64,000 nt of DNA from Prorocentrum cordatum (GCA_963575745.1 CAUYUJ010014344.1:1-64000); one strand, 5' to 3'. Counted from the stretch's first letter, positions 52,312 through 63,914 are shown. A program made the numbers and translations. The notes: generated by a model not told the origin, from the letters alone.

Positions 52312-55300
52312 TTGGGGTGCTGGAACCTCGACAAGGCTGGTGAGAACAACTTCAGAGGCGTGGAGGCGCTCAACCATATGCGTGCATGTGGCGGCCTGTT
52401 CGCGCTTCAGGAGGCCCAGAATATAATTCATGCAGATGCCGCCCGTCTCGGATGGCAGATCAAGCACAGTGCCTGCAGGAAGGCGGGGCTCATCTTCGAT
52501 CGAAGTTGGGCCTCGACGTCCAGGGAATTCATTACTACCTTTTCTAGATTCGCCATTGGTGTGTTCGGTACTTCCATCTCGCCCTTGGTTGTCTGCTCTC
52601 TTTATCTGCCCGATTCTCATCGAGAAGATTGCGAAGCGGAGTATGAACTCACGCTTGAGCGTGTCTCTGCCACTTTCACAAGCCTCAGACACAGGTATAG
52701 CCAGGCCAGCTTTGTTTGTTTGCTTGACGGGAATGTTGAGCTACCGCCACTATGTGAGTTAGAATGTAATGGGGAATTGTATCTTGCTACGGGAGAGGGC
52801 TTGAGGAAGGAGGTCAGGACCTTGGCATGTGGTACGGAGGAGAGGGAGCGTATCAACAGGAGGAGGAGGATGATGGAGATGCTCCTGGGGTTCATGCAGA
52901 CCCACATGTTTAAGGCGGCCAATACCTTTTCTGCAGATAGGCGTCCTACTTGGGAAGCGTGGGGCGAACAACGTAGCTTCGGACGAATTCAGAAAGTGCT
53001 AGATTACATCTTGGTGCCCAGCCGCTGGGAGTGCTCTGAGTGTGAAGTTTCTTGGTGTTACGCAAGAGGAGGAAGGAGGAATAGGAGTCGATTAAGTGAT
53101 CATGCACTTCTAACTGGGCTGTTTGCATCGCCTGGCCGTGTGATTGTGCGACGTGACCACAGGGAGCGGGCAGAGCCGCCGGCGCCCTCTTTGGTAGGAT
53201 ATCGATGCGTGACATGGGGTGATGAGTTCAATGCCAGGAGGAGGGTGGATCGGAGCTTGGGAGATGTTGTGTTTCGTGGGATTCCCGCACGTTCTCTCGA
53301 GATGGAGCCAGCCAGCTTACCTTGCACGCTCATCCAGTCTTTTGTTGCTGCTCCTGACGTGGACTTTACCACGACGCAGAGCGGCAAGCAGAGGCCACCT
53401 GTGAGGCCGATCGAGCTCACTCGTCTTTTGGAGAGATGGCGGGAACTACCGCCAGGCACGACTCCAGAGGAAAAGAAACGTCTCAGGAGTGAGCTTAATC
53501 TACATCGCCGTCGGTATCGCAGAGAGGTTGCAGCCTGGAAGTGTCCCCTCAATCGTCGAAAGATTCGTCATTATATTAAACACTTGGTGGTGGAGGGCCA
53601 GGAGACGGAGGACAGGGAGGTCTGGAGGAAGGAGCTCGACAGTTTCTGCAGAAATAAGCTTTCATCGGATCAGATGCGGGAGGAGAACGCTAGTATGATG
53701 GAGGAGATCAAGGGGAAGGCGAGGGAGGAGCTCGGTAGCAGCACGTATTCGACCATCACTATGGCATTACTCGGACGTGGGCGGGCGCGTCTCCGTACAC
53801 AACGAGCCACAGGGCCAGATCGAGTACCGTGTGAGGTGTTAAAGTGTCTCCCTTGGACGGTATTGCGCAATATCCGACGCTTGTTCAACGATATACTACA
53901 CATGCGCACACCGTATCCCTCCTCATGGCGGGATATCCTCATCTCCTTTATGCCCGAGCTTCCTGGCATCACGGATCTTAGGGACGGTAGGCTTCTATGT
54001 ATGCAGAACGCTATTGCACGATGGTACAGCACATGTATCGTTATCTTGGTGGAACAACATGTCGAGCGAAACGGTCTCTTTCGCCCTCTCGGTCTTTACG
54101 GCTTCCAATCTAACCGCACCACGAACGAGATCACGGCGAGCTTGAAACACATCGGACAGCATGCCTCTACATGGGGGAAGGGGGAAACAGCACATCTGGC
54201 CAATGCAGATATCCTACAAGCCTTCGACCATTGCACGGTAGCCAATGTTAGACGGGGTTTACAGCACGCACATGTACCTTATCATCTTCAATATGCTTTT
54301 CTCGATCCACTATGTGACAGTGTGGGGACGGTTTGCCATGAAAGTATCGAGGTGGAGAGTGTGAGATGGGATAGATGTATTAGAACGGGCGGTGCCGAGG
54401 GACCCCTAGGGTTCAACCTTATTATTGCTGCGATGTGGCAGGAAACCTTCCGACAGTGGGATACACAGAACATAGGTTATCAAGTGTGTTTTAAAACTGG
54501 GGATTCCATGGAGTCTGGCAAATCGTCCTACACGTCGGTCGTCAATCACTTCGTATGGGCAGACAATTGCTACATCTTGGCACGAAGCAGGGAAGAATTG
54601 GCACGCATGATTCACGACCTTACGGTTAGACTCCATGATTTCGGCATGCGCTGGAAACCCTCTAGCTTGCTCTACATGGTCTTCGGTGCCGACGCCGCGA
54701 GAGATGCCGAGGGGCTGATCCCTTCTTCAGCCGACTTACTTGTACCCTTCCAGAATGATGTTATGCGGTTCAGACGTGTTACTGAGATGACGGTTCTAGG
54801 CGTCCAGTTGTTCTCTGATTATAAGTATTCCTCGCACCTCGATGTGGACTCGAGGATTGAGGCGGCTCGTCGGACATTTTACTCCCAGGCAGGATATTTT
54901 CGGAACACAAGCACGTCGTTGAAGGAAAAGTTCCAACGATACCAGCAGAAGGTCCAGAGTATTGCCCTTTTCGGTGCGGGTGGCTGCACGGCCGACAAGG
55001 ACAGCCTCCACGCACTGCACGCGTTTGAGGGCAGGTGTCTATGTTTCATGCTTCGATGCCGCCGAGAACCAGACGAATCCCATGCTACTTGGAACGAGAG
55101 AAGATACAGCGATGCCAGATTGAGGTTCGCAGAAGCTGGGTACCACAGTTTGGTCCAGAGATTTCTCCGAGCTCAGTGGCTGCTGGCAAAGGATGTCTCG
55201 GCGTATGCGCAGAGGTTGTATCAGGGAGAGGACATGAGGGAGGAGCATAGAGCATGGAGTGATGCACGCATGTGTTTGATTGCCTTTGGTATAAGTTATG

Positions 55301-56274
55301 ATACGCTGCGCACACTTGAGGGAGAAGCCCTTCGGGCATTCGGAAAGTGGAGGGAATGTGGAGTTATGAAACGCTGGAGGTCAGGAGGGCAAGCGATCGG
55401 ACAACGCTGTTGGCAGACACCCTTTCATGAGTTCTTCGGCCCACGGTGGTGGGAAGTATTCCAAGGCGGTCATCATGCCTTCATGCAGTTTGCAACTCAT
55501 CATTGTACACCCTCTATGCTTAGACTTTTCCAGAAGAAATGCAAAGGTATCCATGATGGTAACGCCCCCGTTTTTCTGGCCGAACGTAATGAGGAGTATG
55601 TTGCTACAGAGGATGATTCTCCCGCTGCACGCCTGCGATTCAGTAAGAGATTGGCAATCCACAACATGAAGAGCACGTGTTGGGACGTGACTTCAGGAGG
55701 CGTGCCGTTGGAGATCACTGGAGATTCTCTTCTTATCATTTGCTGGCTCTGCGGCCTCTGGAAGGCAGATAATCACTTATACCAGAGACGTGTTGATAAT
55801 ATGATTAATGCTTTGGAAGGAATGTGTTGTATGTATGGTGTGAGACCTGCTGAAGCAGGACGCGATCTTTTCAAACATGAGTTTCGGGAATGGAATGAGA
55901 AAGCCGACCTCCTTACCCACCAGGCCCGCGAGGGCCACCAATACACGAACGAACAGTACCAGTTGCAGCCATACGAACAGTCATGCTATGAACCTTGCCT
56001 CATCAAAGCGGGCTTTGATGGTGGTGTGTGCAGCCTGGGAGCAGGAAGTGGAGCTTGGATTCAGATTGGACTGCGTTCTCGATTCTCCCATCTCTCGCCT
56101 ACCTCTTCCTTCAGTGAGTCCCCACAGATTATCTTCAAAGACGTTTACGTTTGCTCCTTCGCTCTCCAAGACGGGTCCACAGTGACGGATACGGAACTCT
56201 CCGCTGCAGAGTGCGTCATCGCAGCACTCCCACGGGTTTTGCAGGCCTATTTCAGCGATAAGTTGTGTGATTGA
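52312..56274 (+). CDS. RE3 ORF2: endonuclease, reverse transcriptase, permuted RNase H
   Basis: 1320 codons from a TTG; likely made as an ORF1-ORF2 fusion. Endonuclease about 1-270: CWNLDK (N5), LQEAQ (E34), LLDGNVE, LDYILVP, LSDH (D263, H264). Reverse transcriptase about 480-850: the KCLPWTVLRNIRRLF region, motif A NADILQAFDH (D633), motif B RTGGAEGP (691), motif C WADN (749-752), with Asn for the second Asp. After the thumb and a LINE-type region, RNase H motifs are GDS (D1138), KHEFREWNEKAD (H1189, D1199), GFDGG (D1236) and DTELSAAE (E1295). The spacing D-D 61, D-D 37 and the order match RE2, a circular permutation of the usual domain. Identity with RE2 is low outside motifs, so these are separate families. 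Ends TGA. Confidence 0.9.
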   Translation: MGCWNLDKAGENNFRGVEALNHMRACGGLFALQEAQNIIHADAARLGWQIKHSACRKAGLIFDRSWASTSREFITTFSRFAIGVFGTSISPLVVCSLYLPDSHREDCEAEYELTLERVSATFTSLRHRYSQASFVCLLDGNVELPPLCELECNGELYLATGEGLRKEVRTLACGTEERERINRRRRMMEMLLGFMQTHMFKAANTFSADRRPTWEAWGEQRSFGRIQKVLDYILVPSRWECSECEVSWCYARGGRRNRSRLSDHALLTGLFASPGRVIVRRDHRERAEPPAPSLVGYRCVTWGDEFNARRRVDRSLGDVVFRGIPARSLEMEPASLPCTLIQSFVAAPDVDFTTTQSGKQRPPVRPIELTRLLERWRELPPGTTPEEKKRLRSELNLHRRRYRREVAAWKCPLNRRKIRHYIKHLVVEGQETEDREVWRKELDSFCRNKLSSDQMREENASMMEEIKGKAREELGSSTYSTITMALLGRGRARLRTQRATGPDRVPCEVLKCLPWTVLRNIRRLFNDILHMRTPYPSSWRDILISFMPELPGITDLRDGRLLCMQNAIARWYSTCIVILVEQHVERNGLFRPLGLYGFQSNRTTNEITASLKHIGQHASTWGKGETAHLANADILQAFDHCTVANVRRGLQHAHVPYHLQYAFLDPLCDSVGTVCHESIEVESVRWDRCIRTGGAEGPLGFNLIIAAMWQETFRQWDTQNIGYQVCFKTGDSMESGKSSYTSVVNHFVWADNCYILARSREELARMIHDLTVRLHDFGMRWKPSSLLYMVFGADAARDAEGLIPSSADLLVPFQNDVMRFRRVTEMTVLGVQLFSDYKYSSHLDVDSRIEAARRTFYSQAGYFRNTSTSLKEKFQRYQQKVQSIALFGAGGCTADKDSLHALHAFEGRCLCFMLRCRREPDESHATWNERRYSDARLRFAEAGYHSLVQRFLRAQWLLAKDVSAYAQRLYQGEDMREEHRAWSDARMCLIAFGISYDTLRTLEGEALRAFGKWRECGVMKRWRSGGQAIGQRCWQTPFHEFFGPRWWEVFQGGHHAFMQFATHHCTPSMLRLFQKKCKGIHDGNAPVFLAERNEEYVATEDDSPAARLRFSKRLAIHNMKSTCWDVTSGGVPLEITGDSLLIICWLCGLWKADNHLYQRRVDNMINALEGMCCMYGVRPAEAGRDLFKHEFREWNEKADLLTHQAREGHQYTNEQYQLQPYEQSCYEPCLIKAGFDGGVCSLGAGSGAWIQIGLRSRFSHLSPTSSFSESPQIIFKDVYVCSFALQDGSTVTDTELSAAECVIAALPRVLQAYFSDKLCD

Positions 56275-56490
56275 TGATTCTCTTTCGTGTGTTGCCTTCA
56301 TGCGTGCACACATTGTGTTGATGTACACACACCTTATAAGAGCTGCCAGAGGCTACCGCCGAAGCCGCCCCCCACGTGCTTGGCGTGGTGAGGCTTTCGC
56401 CTTAGCCGCTCGGTGGCCCGCGTTTGGCGTGCCCGCCCGCCTCGGACTGGACGGGGCCCTAGGGCCCGTGTGTCCGCGAAACGAAAAAAA
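56275..56490 (+). other. RE3 3' UTR
   Basis: 216 nt. Contains GGGCCCTAGGGCCC (56454-56467), a 14-bp perfect palindrome, 17 nt before the terminal A run. It probably folds as the 3' hairpin used by the RT; no gene. Confidence 0.6.
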
Positions 56491-57060
56491 CCAGATTGAC
56501 GGTCTACCGCCGGTTCCCAGTTCCGAGGGTCCCTTCGCTCTTCTCGCTCTCCCTGTTTTGGGCGCTATCAAGTGCGATTCGAAAGATTTAACTAGATTTT
56601 CACGTCCAGCATTAGTGTTTAAACTTTGTTCTGAGAGAGAATCAGCTCTCTGGAGCGAGTTTTACTATCAGAGCATTTGGAGGAACCGACATCAGGTTGA
56701 CGCCGAAAAATTCATTTTTGACGTTTTTCTAGAATGCTCCAAGAAGCTGTTTGCGATTCTGAGCACTTTTACGCATGCAAAGAGCTATGCGAGGTTACCA
56801 GCGGTGACCAGGTTGACGGTTCACCGCCGGCGCCAGTTTGACTATTCATTCTGAGAAAACAAATTTTCACGCAGAGCATTTGCATATAAGCTTTGTTCTG
56901 AGAGCAGTTCAGCTCTCCCGAGGGAGTTTTACTATTGGTTGACATCCGGGATCCGACCTCGTATTGACATCAAAAAAATAGAAAATGAAGATTTTGAGAA
57001 AATATTCTCCGAAGTTCTCTGCCTGATCCTGACCACTCTTACGCGTGCAAGGAGCTCTAC
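56491..57060 (+). repeat. 3' half of the split hairpin, F end and two D elements
   Basis: 56491-56522 completes the hairpin broken at 48461 (CCAGATTGACGGTCTACCGC). A short F end follows (CTCTCCCTGTTTTGGGCGC), then D-like elements at about 56575-56836 (hairpin 56785-56837) and 56838-57060 (no hairpin). Confidence 0.7.
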
Positions 57061-57903
57061 GAACCTCAATCGGGAGGGAAACATCAGGCGCGATAGTCTG
57101 CAGTATCTAGACGACTGATCTCGGTCTGGTATCAGCGCTGGGGCTGAAACGCTATTCGTACTCTGCTAATGTTTTTGGAGATGATGCTGGTTTTCTTGAC
57201 TCAACGCGACGTGCAGATGAGCGACAGAGCTGTTCAGCACAGAAATCGGAAGGGCATCATCAGGCGCGCTAGTTGTCAGTAGTTAGACGGCAGATCTCGG
57301 CCTGATATCAGCGCTGGGGCTGAAAAGCTATATGTACTCTGTTTTTTTCGAGATAATGATGCTTTCTTGACTTCGCTCGAGTTACAGATGGGCTACATAG
57401 CTGTTCGTCACTGCAATGGGACGGAAGTCATCAGGCGCGATAGTCTGCAGTATCTAGACGCCTGATCTCGGTCTGCTATCAGCGCTGGGGCTGAACACCT
57501 ATTCGCACTTTTGTTTTTTTCGAGATGGTGATGCTTTTCTTGACTTAACTCGAGCTGAAGATGAGCTACGGAGCTGTTCGGCACAGCAATCGCGCTAGTT
57601 GGCTTATCTAGACGCCTGAAATCAGTCTACTATCAGCGCTGGGGCCGAATTCGTACTCTGATAGTTTTTTAGAGATGGTCATGAGGTGTCCAGACTCCTG
57701 AACTCGCTCTTGTATGTCTGTTATTCCTTTCGAGGTGCTTTTTTCCTCGCTCCTCCTTCTCCTCCACGTCCTCGTCCATAAGACTGCGCCCTCGCGCGCG
57801 CAATGCGAGATTACCGCGCCCGCATTGCACGAGGAAGCTCTACGACTTCCCGGCGGTTCGGTTGCGGCGGTAACCAGGTTGACGGTTTACCGCCGGCGCC
57901 AGC
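57061..57903 (+). repeat. Diverged B' tandem array with odd A hairpin
   Basis: A B subfamily with CAGTATCTAGACG and ATCAGCGCTGGGGCTGAA repeats at ~175 bp (TCAGGCGCG at about 57082, 57260 and 57432). It ends in a hairpin (57832-57903) whose 5' arm is duplicated around GTTCGGTTG (CGGCGGTTCGGTTGCGGCGGTAACC). Confidence 0.75.
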
Positions 57904-58943
57904 TCAATCATTCGTTAGAGCTCTAGTAACTCGTAGAGCTTCCCTTAGCTAGTTGCTGGAAGCTTAGGAGTAATTCCGGCGCGCTGGAGGGCTAGCTGGC
58001 AAGAAAAATCTCGACGGACCTTTTGCTGATGTTTGCTTGGTTCAAAATATGTTCCCGAAATTCAACAATTCGTTTGAGCTCTAGTATTTTTCCCGTCGCA
58101 ATCTTCGCTCGATCGGGTACCTACTATTGCCAAAAAGCGTCCGGGCGGGGCCGCTGTTTCGAGTTATCTTGACAGGTGCTGTCGGCTTTCTGTATTTAGC
58201 TCGAGGTGTAGGAGAGCTACAGAGCTGGTGCGCACACGTAATCGATTCAGAATCATCAGGCGCGTTCGTTTGAAGCATCCAGAGGTCTGAACCCGGTCTG
58301 CTACTCGAGCTAGGTCCGCGAAGCTATTCATATTCTACCGATTTATTTCGAGATGATGATGAGTTTCTTCACTTAACTCGAGCTACAGATGAGCTTGAGA
58401 GCTCTTCGGCACAGCAATCAGAAGGAAATCATCAGGCGCGCTAGTCTGAAGTATCTAGACGCTTGAATTGGGATTGTTATAAGCGCATAAGCCGAACAAC
58501 TAGTCATATTCTGATTTATTGCTGGTGATTTTTTCTTGACTTAACTTGGGCTGCAGATGAGCTCCAGAGCTCTTAGGCACAGCAATCGGGAGAGCATCTT
58601 CAGGCGCGCTAATCGAAAGTATCTAGACGCCTGAAATCAGTCTGCTATCAGCGCTCGGGTTGGACAACTATTCGTACTCTGCTAATTTCTTGGAGATGGT
58701 ATTGGTTGTCTTGGTTTTACTCGTGCTGCAGATGAGCTACAGGGCTGTTCAGCACAGCAATGGGAAGGGAAGCATCAGGGGCTCTAGTTAAATGTATCTA
58801 GACGCCTGAAATCAGTCTGCTATCAGTTCTCGGGCTGGAGAACTATTCGTTCTCTGCTAATTCTTTGGAGATGGTATATGGCAAGGAAGCTTTACGAGTC
58901 TCCCGGCGGTAGCCAAGGTTGACGGTTTACCGCCGGCGCCCAG
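57904..58943 (+). repeat. Composite repeat: E/C head, B' array, A hairpin
   Basis: E module at about 57928-57965, C head to about 58160, one B unit, then B' units (TATCTAGACGC marker) and an A hairpin at 58888-58943. Confidence 0.75.
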
Positions 58944-59838
58944 TATTTTGTCCTGTGATATTCGATCTTATTCCTGCTCGTCGTCTTAATCTGAGTTCGA
59001 TGGGGTACCTATTACTGCCAAAAAGCACTCCGGCGGGATCGGCTGTCTTGTGTCATCTTGACAAGTGCTGTCGGTTTTCAGAACTTAACTAAAGCTGTAG
59101 GATAGCTACAGAGCTGGTGTGCACACTTAATCGATCCAGAATTATCAGACGCGTTCGTCCCAAGGATCTAGAGGTCTGAACTCGGTCTGCTACTCGAGGT
59201 AGGACCGCGACACTGTTCGTACTCTACAGATTTTTTTCGAGATGATCATGAGTTTTTTCATTCAACTCGAGTTGCAGATGAGCTCGAGAGCTCTTCGGCA
59301 CCGCAATTGGGATGAAATCATCCGACGCGCTAGTCTGAAGTATCTAGTCGCTTGAATTCGGTCTGTTATCAGCGCAGAAGCCGAATAACTATTCATACTC
59401 CTGCTATTTTCTGGTGATGGAATTGATTTTCTTGAATTAACTCGAGCTGCGCATGAGCTCCAGAGCTCTTAAGCACAGCAGTCGGAAGAAAATCATCAGG
59501 CGCGCTATCTGAAAGCATCTAGACGCCTGAACTCAGTCTGCTATCAGAGCTCGGGCTGAACAAATATTTGTACTCTGCTAATTTCTTGGAGATGGTATTG
59601 GTTTTCTCTGTTTGACTCGCGCTGCAGATGAGCTACAGGGCTGTTCAGGACAGCAATGGGAAGGGAAGCGTCAGGGGCGCTAGTTAAATGTATCTAGACG
59701 CCTGAAATCAGTCTGCTATCAGCGCTCGGGCTGGAAAACTATTCGTACTCTGCTAATTCTTTGGAGATGGTATATGGCAAGGAAGCTCTACGAGTCTCCC
59801 AGCGGTAACCGAGGTTGACGGTTTACCGCCGGCGCCCT
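58944..59838 (+). repeat. C fragment, B' array, A hairpin
   Basis: Starts within a C head (GTGATATTCGATCTTATTCC) and continues with B' units nearly parallel to the preceding block; the last ~300 bp before each hairpin are close copies. Variant hairpin at 59784-59838 (CCAGCGGTAACC). Confidence 0.75.
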
Positions 59839-60250
59839 GTGTGGGAACTTTGGGTCGGTTCGGGATTCTGAGAGATTTGAACATTTGTTTTCAGAGCCGG
59901 TATGATTCGCACCTGTACTGGGTCATCCCGCGTCTGCCAGTGAAATTCTCAGGTCCGTAGCTGCAGTATTACTATGAAAATATTTGAAGGAACCAACTTA
60001 GATGAACATCGAAAAACGTGCTTCATCGAGATTTTTCAGCTCACGCTTTAGAGAACTTCCTCTATGTGTTCTGAGCAGTGCCGCGCGAGAAAGAGCTCTA
60101 CGAGGCTCCCGGCGGTAACCTGGTTGACGGTTTACCTCCGGCTCGCAGTAATTCCGGCGCGCTGGGGGGCTAGTTGGCAAAACTATCTCGACGGAAGTTT
60201 TGCATAATTTTGCTCGGTTTCAATTCGATTTCTCGAAATTTGAACATTCG
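59839..60250 (+). repeat. D element and terminal C-head fragment
   Basis: D interior from about 59839 with a hairpin at 60094-60149 (3' arm TTTACCTCCGG, one mismatch). A C-head fragment (60150-60250) is the last recognisable repeat before a sharp change in composition. Confidence 0.7.
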
Positions 60251-61125
60251 TTTGGGCCTCTTGGGGCTTTCTGGGGTCTGTTGGAGGGGCCTGGGACGTC
60301 TTGGAGGCTTCTTGGACGGTCTTGGGGTTTTCTTGGGCGTTTTCGGCGGATCTTTGGGCGACTCCGGGCCCTCTTGGGCCGTCTCGGGGGCCATGTTGGG
60401 CATTCGGACCTCATTTGGAGTGTTTTCGAGGTTTCGAGGCCGCCCGAGGAAGAACGAATCTGCCCCCCCCACCCCCCCGGGACCCCCCCCGGGGCCCTCT
60501 TCTCCATTCCGCCCGGGGCCCCCCCCGGGAACCCCCCCCCCCCTGGGGAAGGGATCGAAGGGAAGGGGCTTCCCTTCGACTCGATTACGACACTGCTCGA
60601 TATTTCTTTCGCGCACGAGCTGGAGAAGGGCGCTGGAGGGAAAGGGGGCGACGGAGGCGACGACCGACGGAGACGACGACTCGAACAGCCAAGCCCCTCG
60701 CACACGCCGACAGGGTCGGCGGATTGAATGTCGAAAACAAGATTTTCAACCGAGGCCTCTTCGTCCAAACTTCTGATTTTTCGAGCCATCTGGGCGCCGG
60801 TGTCAACCGGGTTACCGCCGGGGCCTCTTCCATCGTGCCTCCTCCCCCCCCCTCCCCCCCCTTCTCCTCAGTCTCTGTCCTCCTGCCGCGTGGCCCGTCA
60901 TATTTCCGAATTTTCCTCCTCCTCCTTCCCTTTCTCAGCGTCCTGTCCTCCTTCCCTCCGCGTGCTCCACCCTCGTGCTCCTTCCATCCTGCTCCTTCTT
61001 CATCTTCCATGCCCCTCCTTGTCTGTCCCTCCTTTTCATCTTCCTGGTGCCTGCGCGCTGCGTCCTACCTCCGTCTCACCTGGGCGGTGGTCGCGCCGCT
61101 GGGGAAGATCCATGGCCGCCGCGAG
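60251..61125. other. GC-rich low-complexity region, no supported gene
   Basis: 60250-60480 is a degenerate short-period G/T-rich repeat (CTTGG, TTGGGC variants). 60460-60545 has C runs, and 60840-61060 is CT-rich. Open frames on both strands here have extreme Pro, Arg or Ser content and follow base composition. I see no motif to support a protein. Confidence 0.6.
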
Positions 61126-61937
61126 ATGGCCGCAGTCCACGCCCGCGTGGCTCAGAAGACGGCGCCGACGCTCAAGGGGCTCGCAGCCGATGTTCATTAG
61201 GGCCGCAGAGAGCTGTTCGCCGAGATGCATCAGCGTGCTCGGCCAGCTCCACCTCCCGTGGTGCCCTGGCTGCGAAAAGCGCGCGCGCTAGGGCAGGAAG
61301 GTCTGCGAGACGACGAACGCGGATGCGCGGCCCGAGGTTTCCCGCATGTGCGCGCCTAGGAAGGACTGCACCGCGCGCTACAGTCAGTGCGCGGCGAACC
61401 TGCATGTGGTGCACCCCGAGGGGTACGAACAGAAGGCGAACCTGAAACGCGGGGCCGACAGGGCGCAGGCCAATGTGGTGAGGTTTCTGGAGGCTGACTC
61501 CGATGGGGTGAGAACGAAACTGGTGAAGGTGACTGACCTCATTGTCGAGACGCTCGGCTCCGAGGAGGCCGTGCAGGTGGGGCGTGCGGTCGTCGATGGC
61601 ACGGAGTGGAAGGCTTTCGTCGAGTGCGGAGGCCCCAAATCCCATGGGATCAGCACCGTCGAGATGCGTCGGGCCCTTTCGGAGATGCACGTGGCCCTGA
61701 TTTTGGCGAACGCGGTTCGTGCCGATTGGCAAGGATTCATCGGCTCTGACTTCCCAGAGTTGGACAGGGCCCAGGTGCATATCAAAAAGGCCCGCGCCAT
61801 CGAGCGCGGATGCGGTCGAGGGAATTGCGTTCGACGCCAAGGAGATGCGCGCCATGGTCCAGGAGCAGCTCGAGGCGAAGTCGAGCTTCGGTGGCGCGTC
61901 CGCCGCGAAGGCCAAGGCGATGGCTGCCTCGGCTTGA
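61126..61937 (+). pseudogene. Decayed gene of unknown function
   Basis: Protein-like sequence runs through three frames. 61126-61345 reads MAAVHARVAQKTAPTLKGLA, then, after a TAG, GRRELFAEMHQRARP. 61292-61810 reads KVCETTNADARPEV, then VVRFLEADSDGVRTKLVKV, AVQVGRAVVDGTEWKAFVEC and MHVALILANAVRADWQGFIG. Near 61810 one extra base shifts it to DAVEGIAFDAKEMRAMVQEQ, ending MAASA at a TGA at 61937. Balanced amino acid content and GC-rich third positions argue that it was coding. The breaks could be mutations, short introns or sequencing errors. I recognise no domain. Confidence 0.45.
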
Positions 61938-63589
61938 GGTTGCGGCGGTCGCCGCCCAGCTTGGCAGTGGGACTGCGCCAGGCTAGCCGAGAGAACGCGC
62001 AGCGGCACCTGCAGCTGCTGCTGCTGTTGTGCCCGCGCGTTCTTTGGCTGATCTTCCCTCTGCTGCTGCTGCTGCTGCTGCCTCTTTTTATTATTGCATG
62101 GCTTCCCCCGCTTCCGCCGAGACACTCCCCGCAAAGACGAGCCCGACAGCGCCCCGAGACAGTTCGAGACGCCGCCGTGACGCCTCCGATATCATCCAAA
62201 AGCACGCCGAGAGGGCCGCGACGCGGCCCAGAAACGCCGCTGATATTTCAAGGCGGCGCCCGAAAAGGCGCGGCGGCGAAAGGTGGCCGGTAGGGCGGCC
62301 CGGGAGATTCGCCGAAGGCCCCTGGAGGTTCCCAGGGCCCCCCAACAAAGGTCCGAGCGGACCGCCAAGCCTTCCCCTCCTTCCTTTCTGATCGTTGGTC
62401 TCTCTACTGCACTCGCTCCTGTGCGCCGCGAGAGTGTTTTTTGTTGCGTCACTGTGCGCCGGCCCCCCCCCTCTCTTTGTCGAGTCCTCCCATCGTGGAT
62501 TCCCTCGCCGTGGGGGAGTGGCATTGGCTGTGCGTGCGTGCCGCGCGCCGTGCCGCGCTGCGCGCTTAGGCCGACCGCGACGCCTCAATCGGCGACCGTG
62601 CCTAACGGGCCCCCGCCACGTGCAGCCTTTCCCCCTTATGGCCTCTTCGCCCGCCCTGAATGAGGCTGCCGCGGTCCATGTATCTCACTGCCCAGTGCTA
62701 CTCTGGTCTCATCGTGGTGCTATCGTGCTCGTAATTCCTAGCATGCCACTCTGTGATAGCGGGCGACTCCACAGCCTTAAAATCAGCGATGGCGTGGGCT
62801 CGCGTCTGCTTCCCTGGGAGGCGGGCTGCCTGCTGGTGGGTCTGCTGGGGGTTTGGTCGTTTTGCTGTGCGTTTGGGCTTGTTAAGTTCGGACGGACGGA
62901 TGGTAGTGTCCCTGCGAGGCCTAGTGGTGAGGATCGCGTTCCGTTGCGGGTCCCTCGAGCGGTCCGCAGAGGCTCGAACCCCGTGGGGCTGTCCTTCGGC
63001 TGCCGCCTCGCGGAGTTGAAGCTTACAGGGTTCATTGGAATGCGAGCGGATGCGATGTGTGCCTGGTGGGAGTAGCTTGGGGCGCCATGCCCCACTTTTT
63101 CGTGAAGGCGACGTGGAGTCACCGCTTCCGCGTTCGCCGCGGCCGTGGTGCGGCGTGGGCGCGTTTCGCCCCCAGCGTGGCGGGCAGGGCAGGGGTCCTC
63201 GTCCGTGTGGGGCAAAACCAGCTGTCCCAGGCCCCTGACGTCCCGGACCCCTTCTCTGGGGACCAGCTTCTCATCCCGAGTCGTTTTTTGACGGTCCCGA
63301 GGCCTGGGAAGGGCCCCCATAGCCCGAAAATGGCGAAAAACCTTCCGTCGTGATTTCTTCGCGACGCGAGTGGTCTGGGGTGGGAGTTGGGGGCGGTGGT
63401 CGGGCAGCGGTGGTGGGGTTGTTGGGGGCTCTCGTGGCACCTGCGTCGGGTGCCTTCCGCGCGGCGGCAGCGCGGCCTCGGCGGCGGTACGGGCGCAGAA
63501 GGGCGGCAGGATTCAGGGGACCACATGGATGTCCTGTTCCGGGAGGTCGCGCCCGTGCTTCCCGTGCGCCCCTGCGGTGGGGCCCTGGG
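61938..63589. other. GC-rich region without a supported gene
   Basis: Contains a (CTG)n-like stretch at about 62007-62085 and several C or T runs. Overlapping open frames of 100-240 codons exist on both strands without domain features; none is clearly favoured. Parts may be 3' UTR of the decayed gene upstream. Confidence 0.5.
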
Positions 63590-63864
63590 TTCGTCGTCGT
63601 CCTCCTCCTCCTTCTTTTCCTCCTCCTCCTCCTCCTCCTCGTCTTTTTCCTGCGCCTCCTCTTCCTCGTCCTCCTCCTCCTTCTCCATTTCCATCGCCTC
63701 CTCCTCCTCCAACTCCTCCTCCTTCTCCTCTCCTCCTCCTCCTCCTCCTCCTCCTCCTCCTCCTCCTCCCTCTCCTCCCTCTTCCTCCTCCCCCCTCCTC
63801 CATCTCCATCTCCTCCTCCTCCTCCTCCCCCTCCTCCTCCTCCTCCTGCTCCTTCTCCTCCTCC

Positions 63865-63914
<50 letters not shown>

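Larger units (their letters stand above)
50753..56490 (+). mobile_element. RE3: full-length LINE-type retrotransposon in an A hairpin
   Basis: A 5.7-kb element starting with the SL 3' end GGCTCAAG (50753-50760) and ending GCGAAACGAAAAAAA, with a perfect palindrome GGGCCCTAGGGCCC shortly upstream (56454-56467). It is flanked by AACCAGATTG on both sides (50741-50750; 56489-56498, the first two A shared with the tail). ORF1 and ORF2 are intact. The SL element later inserted into, or beside, its 5' flank. Confidence 0.85.

Noticed and set aside
60170-60703. 177-codon Pro/Lys-rich antisense frame
   Set aside because: Derived from a degenerate short G/T-rich repeat and C runs; no domain.
62940-63000. 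tRNA-like GGCTCGAACCCC segment
   Set aside because: Only a T-loop-like motif; no acceptor or anticodon stem could be formed.
62709-63440. 243-codon antisense and 226-codon sense frames that overlap each other
   Set aside because: GC-rich DNA leaves both strands open; neither has motifs or a preferred codon pattern.
63119-63809. Poly-Glu/Gly frames antisense to the CT-rich tract
   Set aside because: Direct translation of a TCC-type microsatellite.
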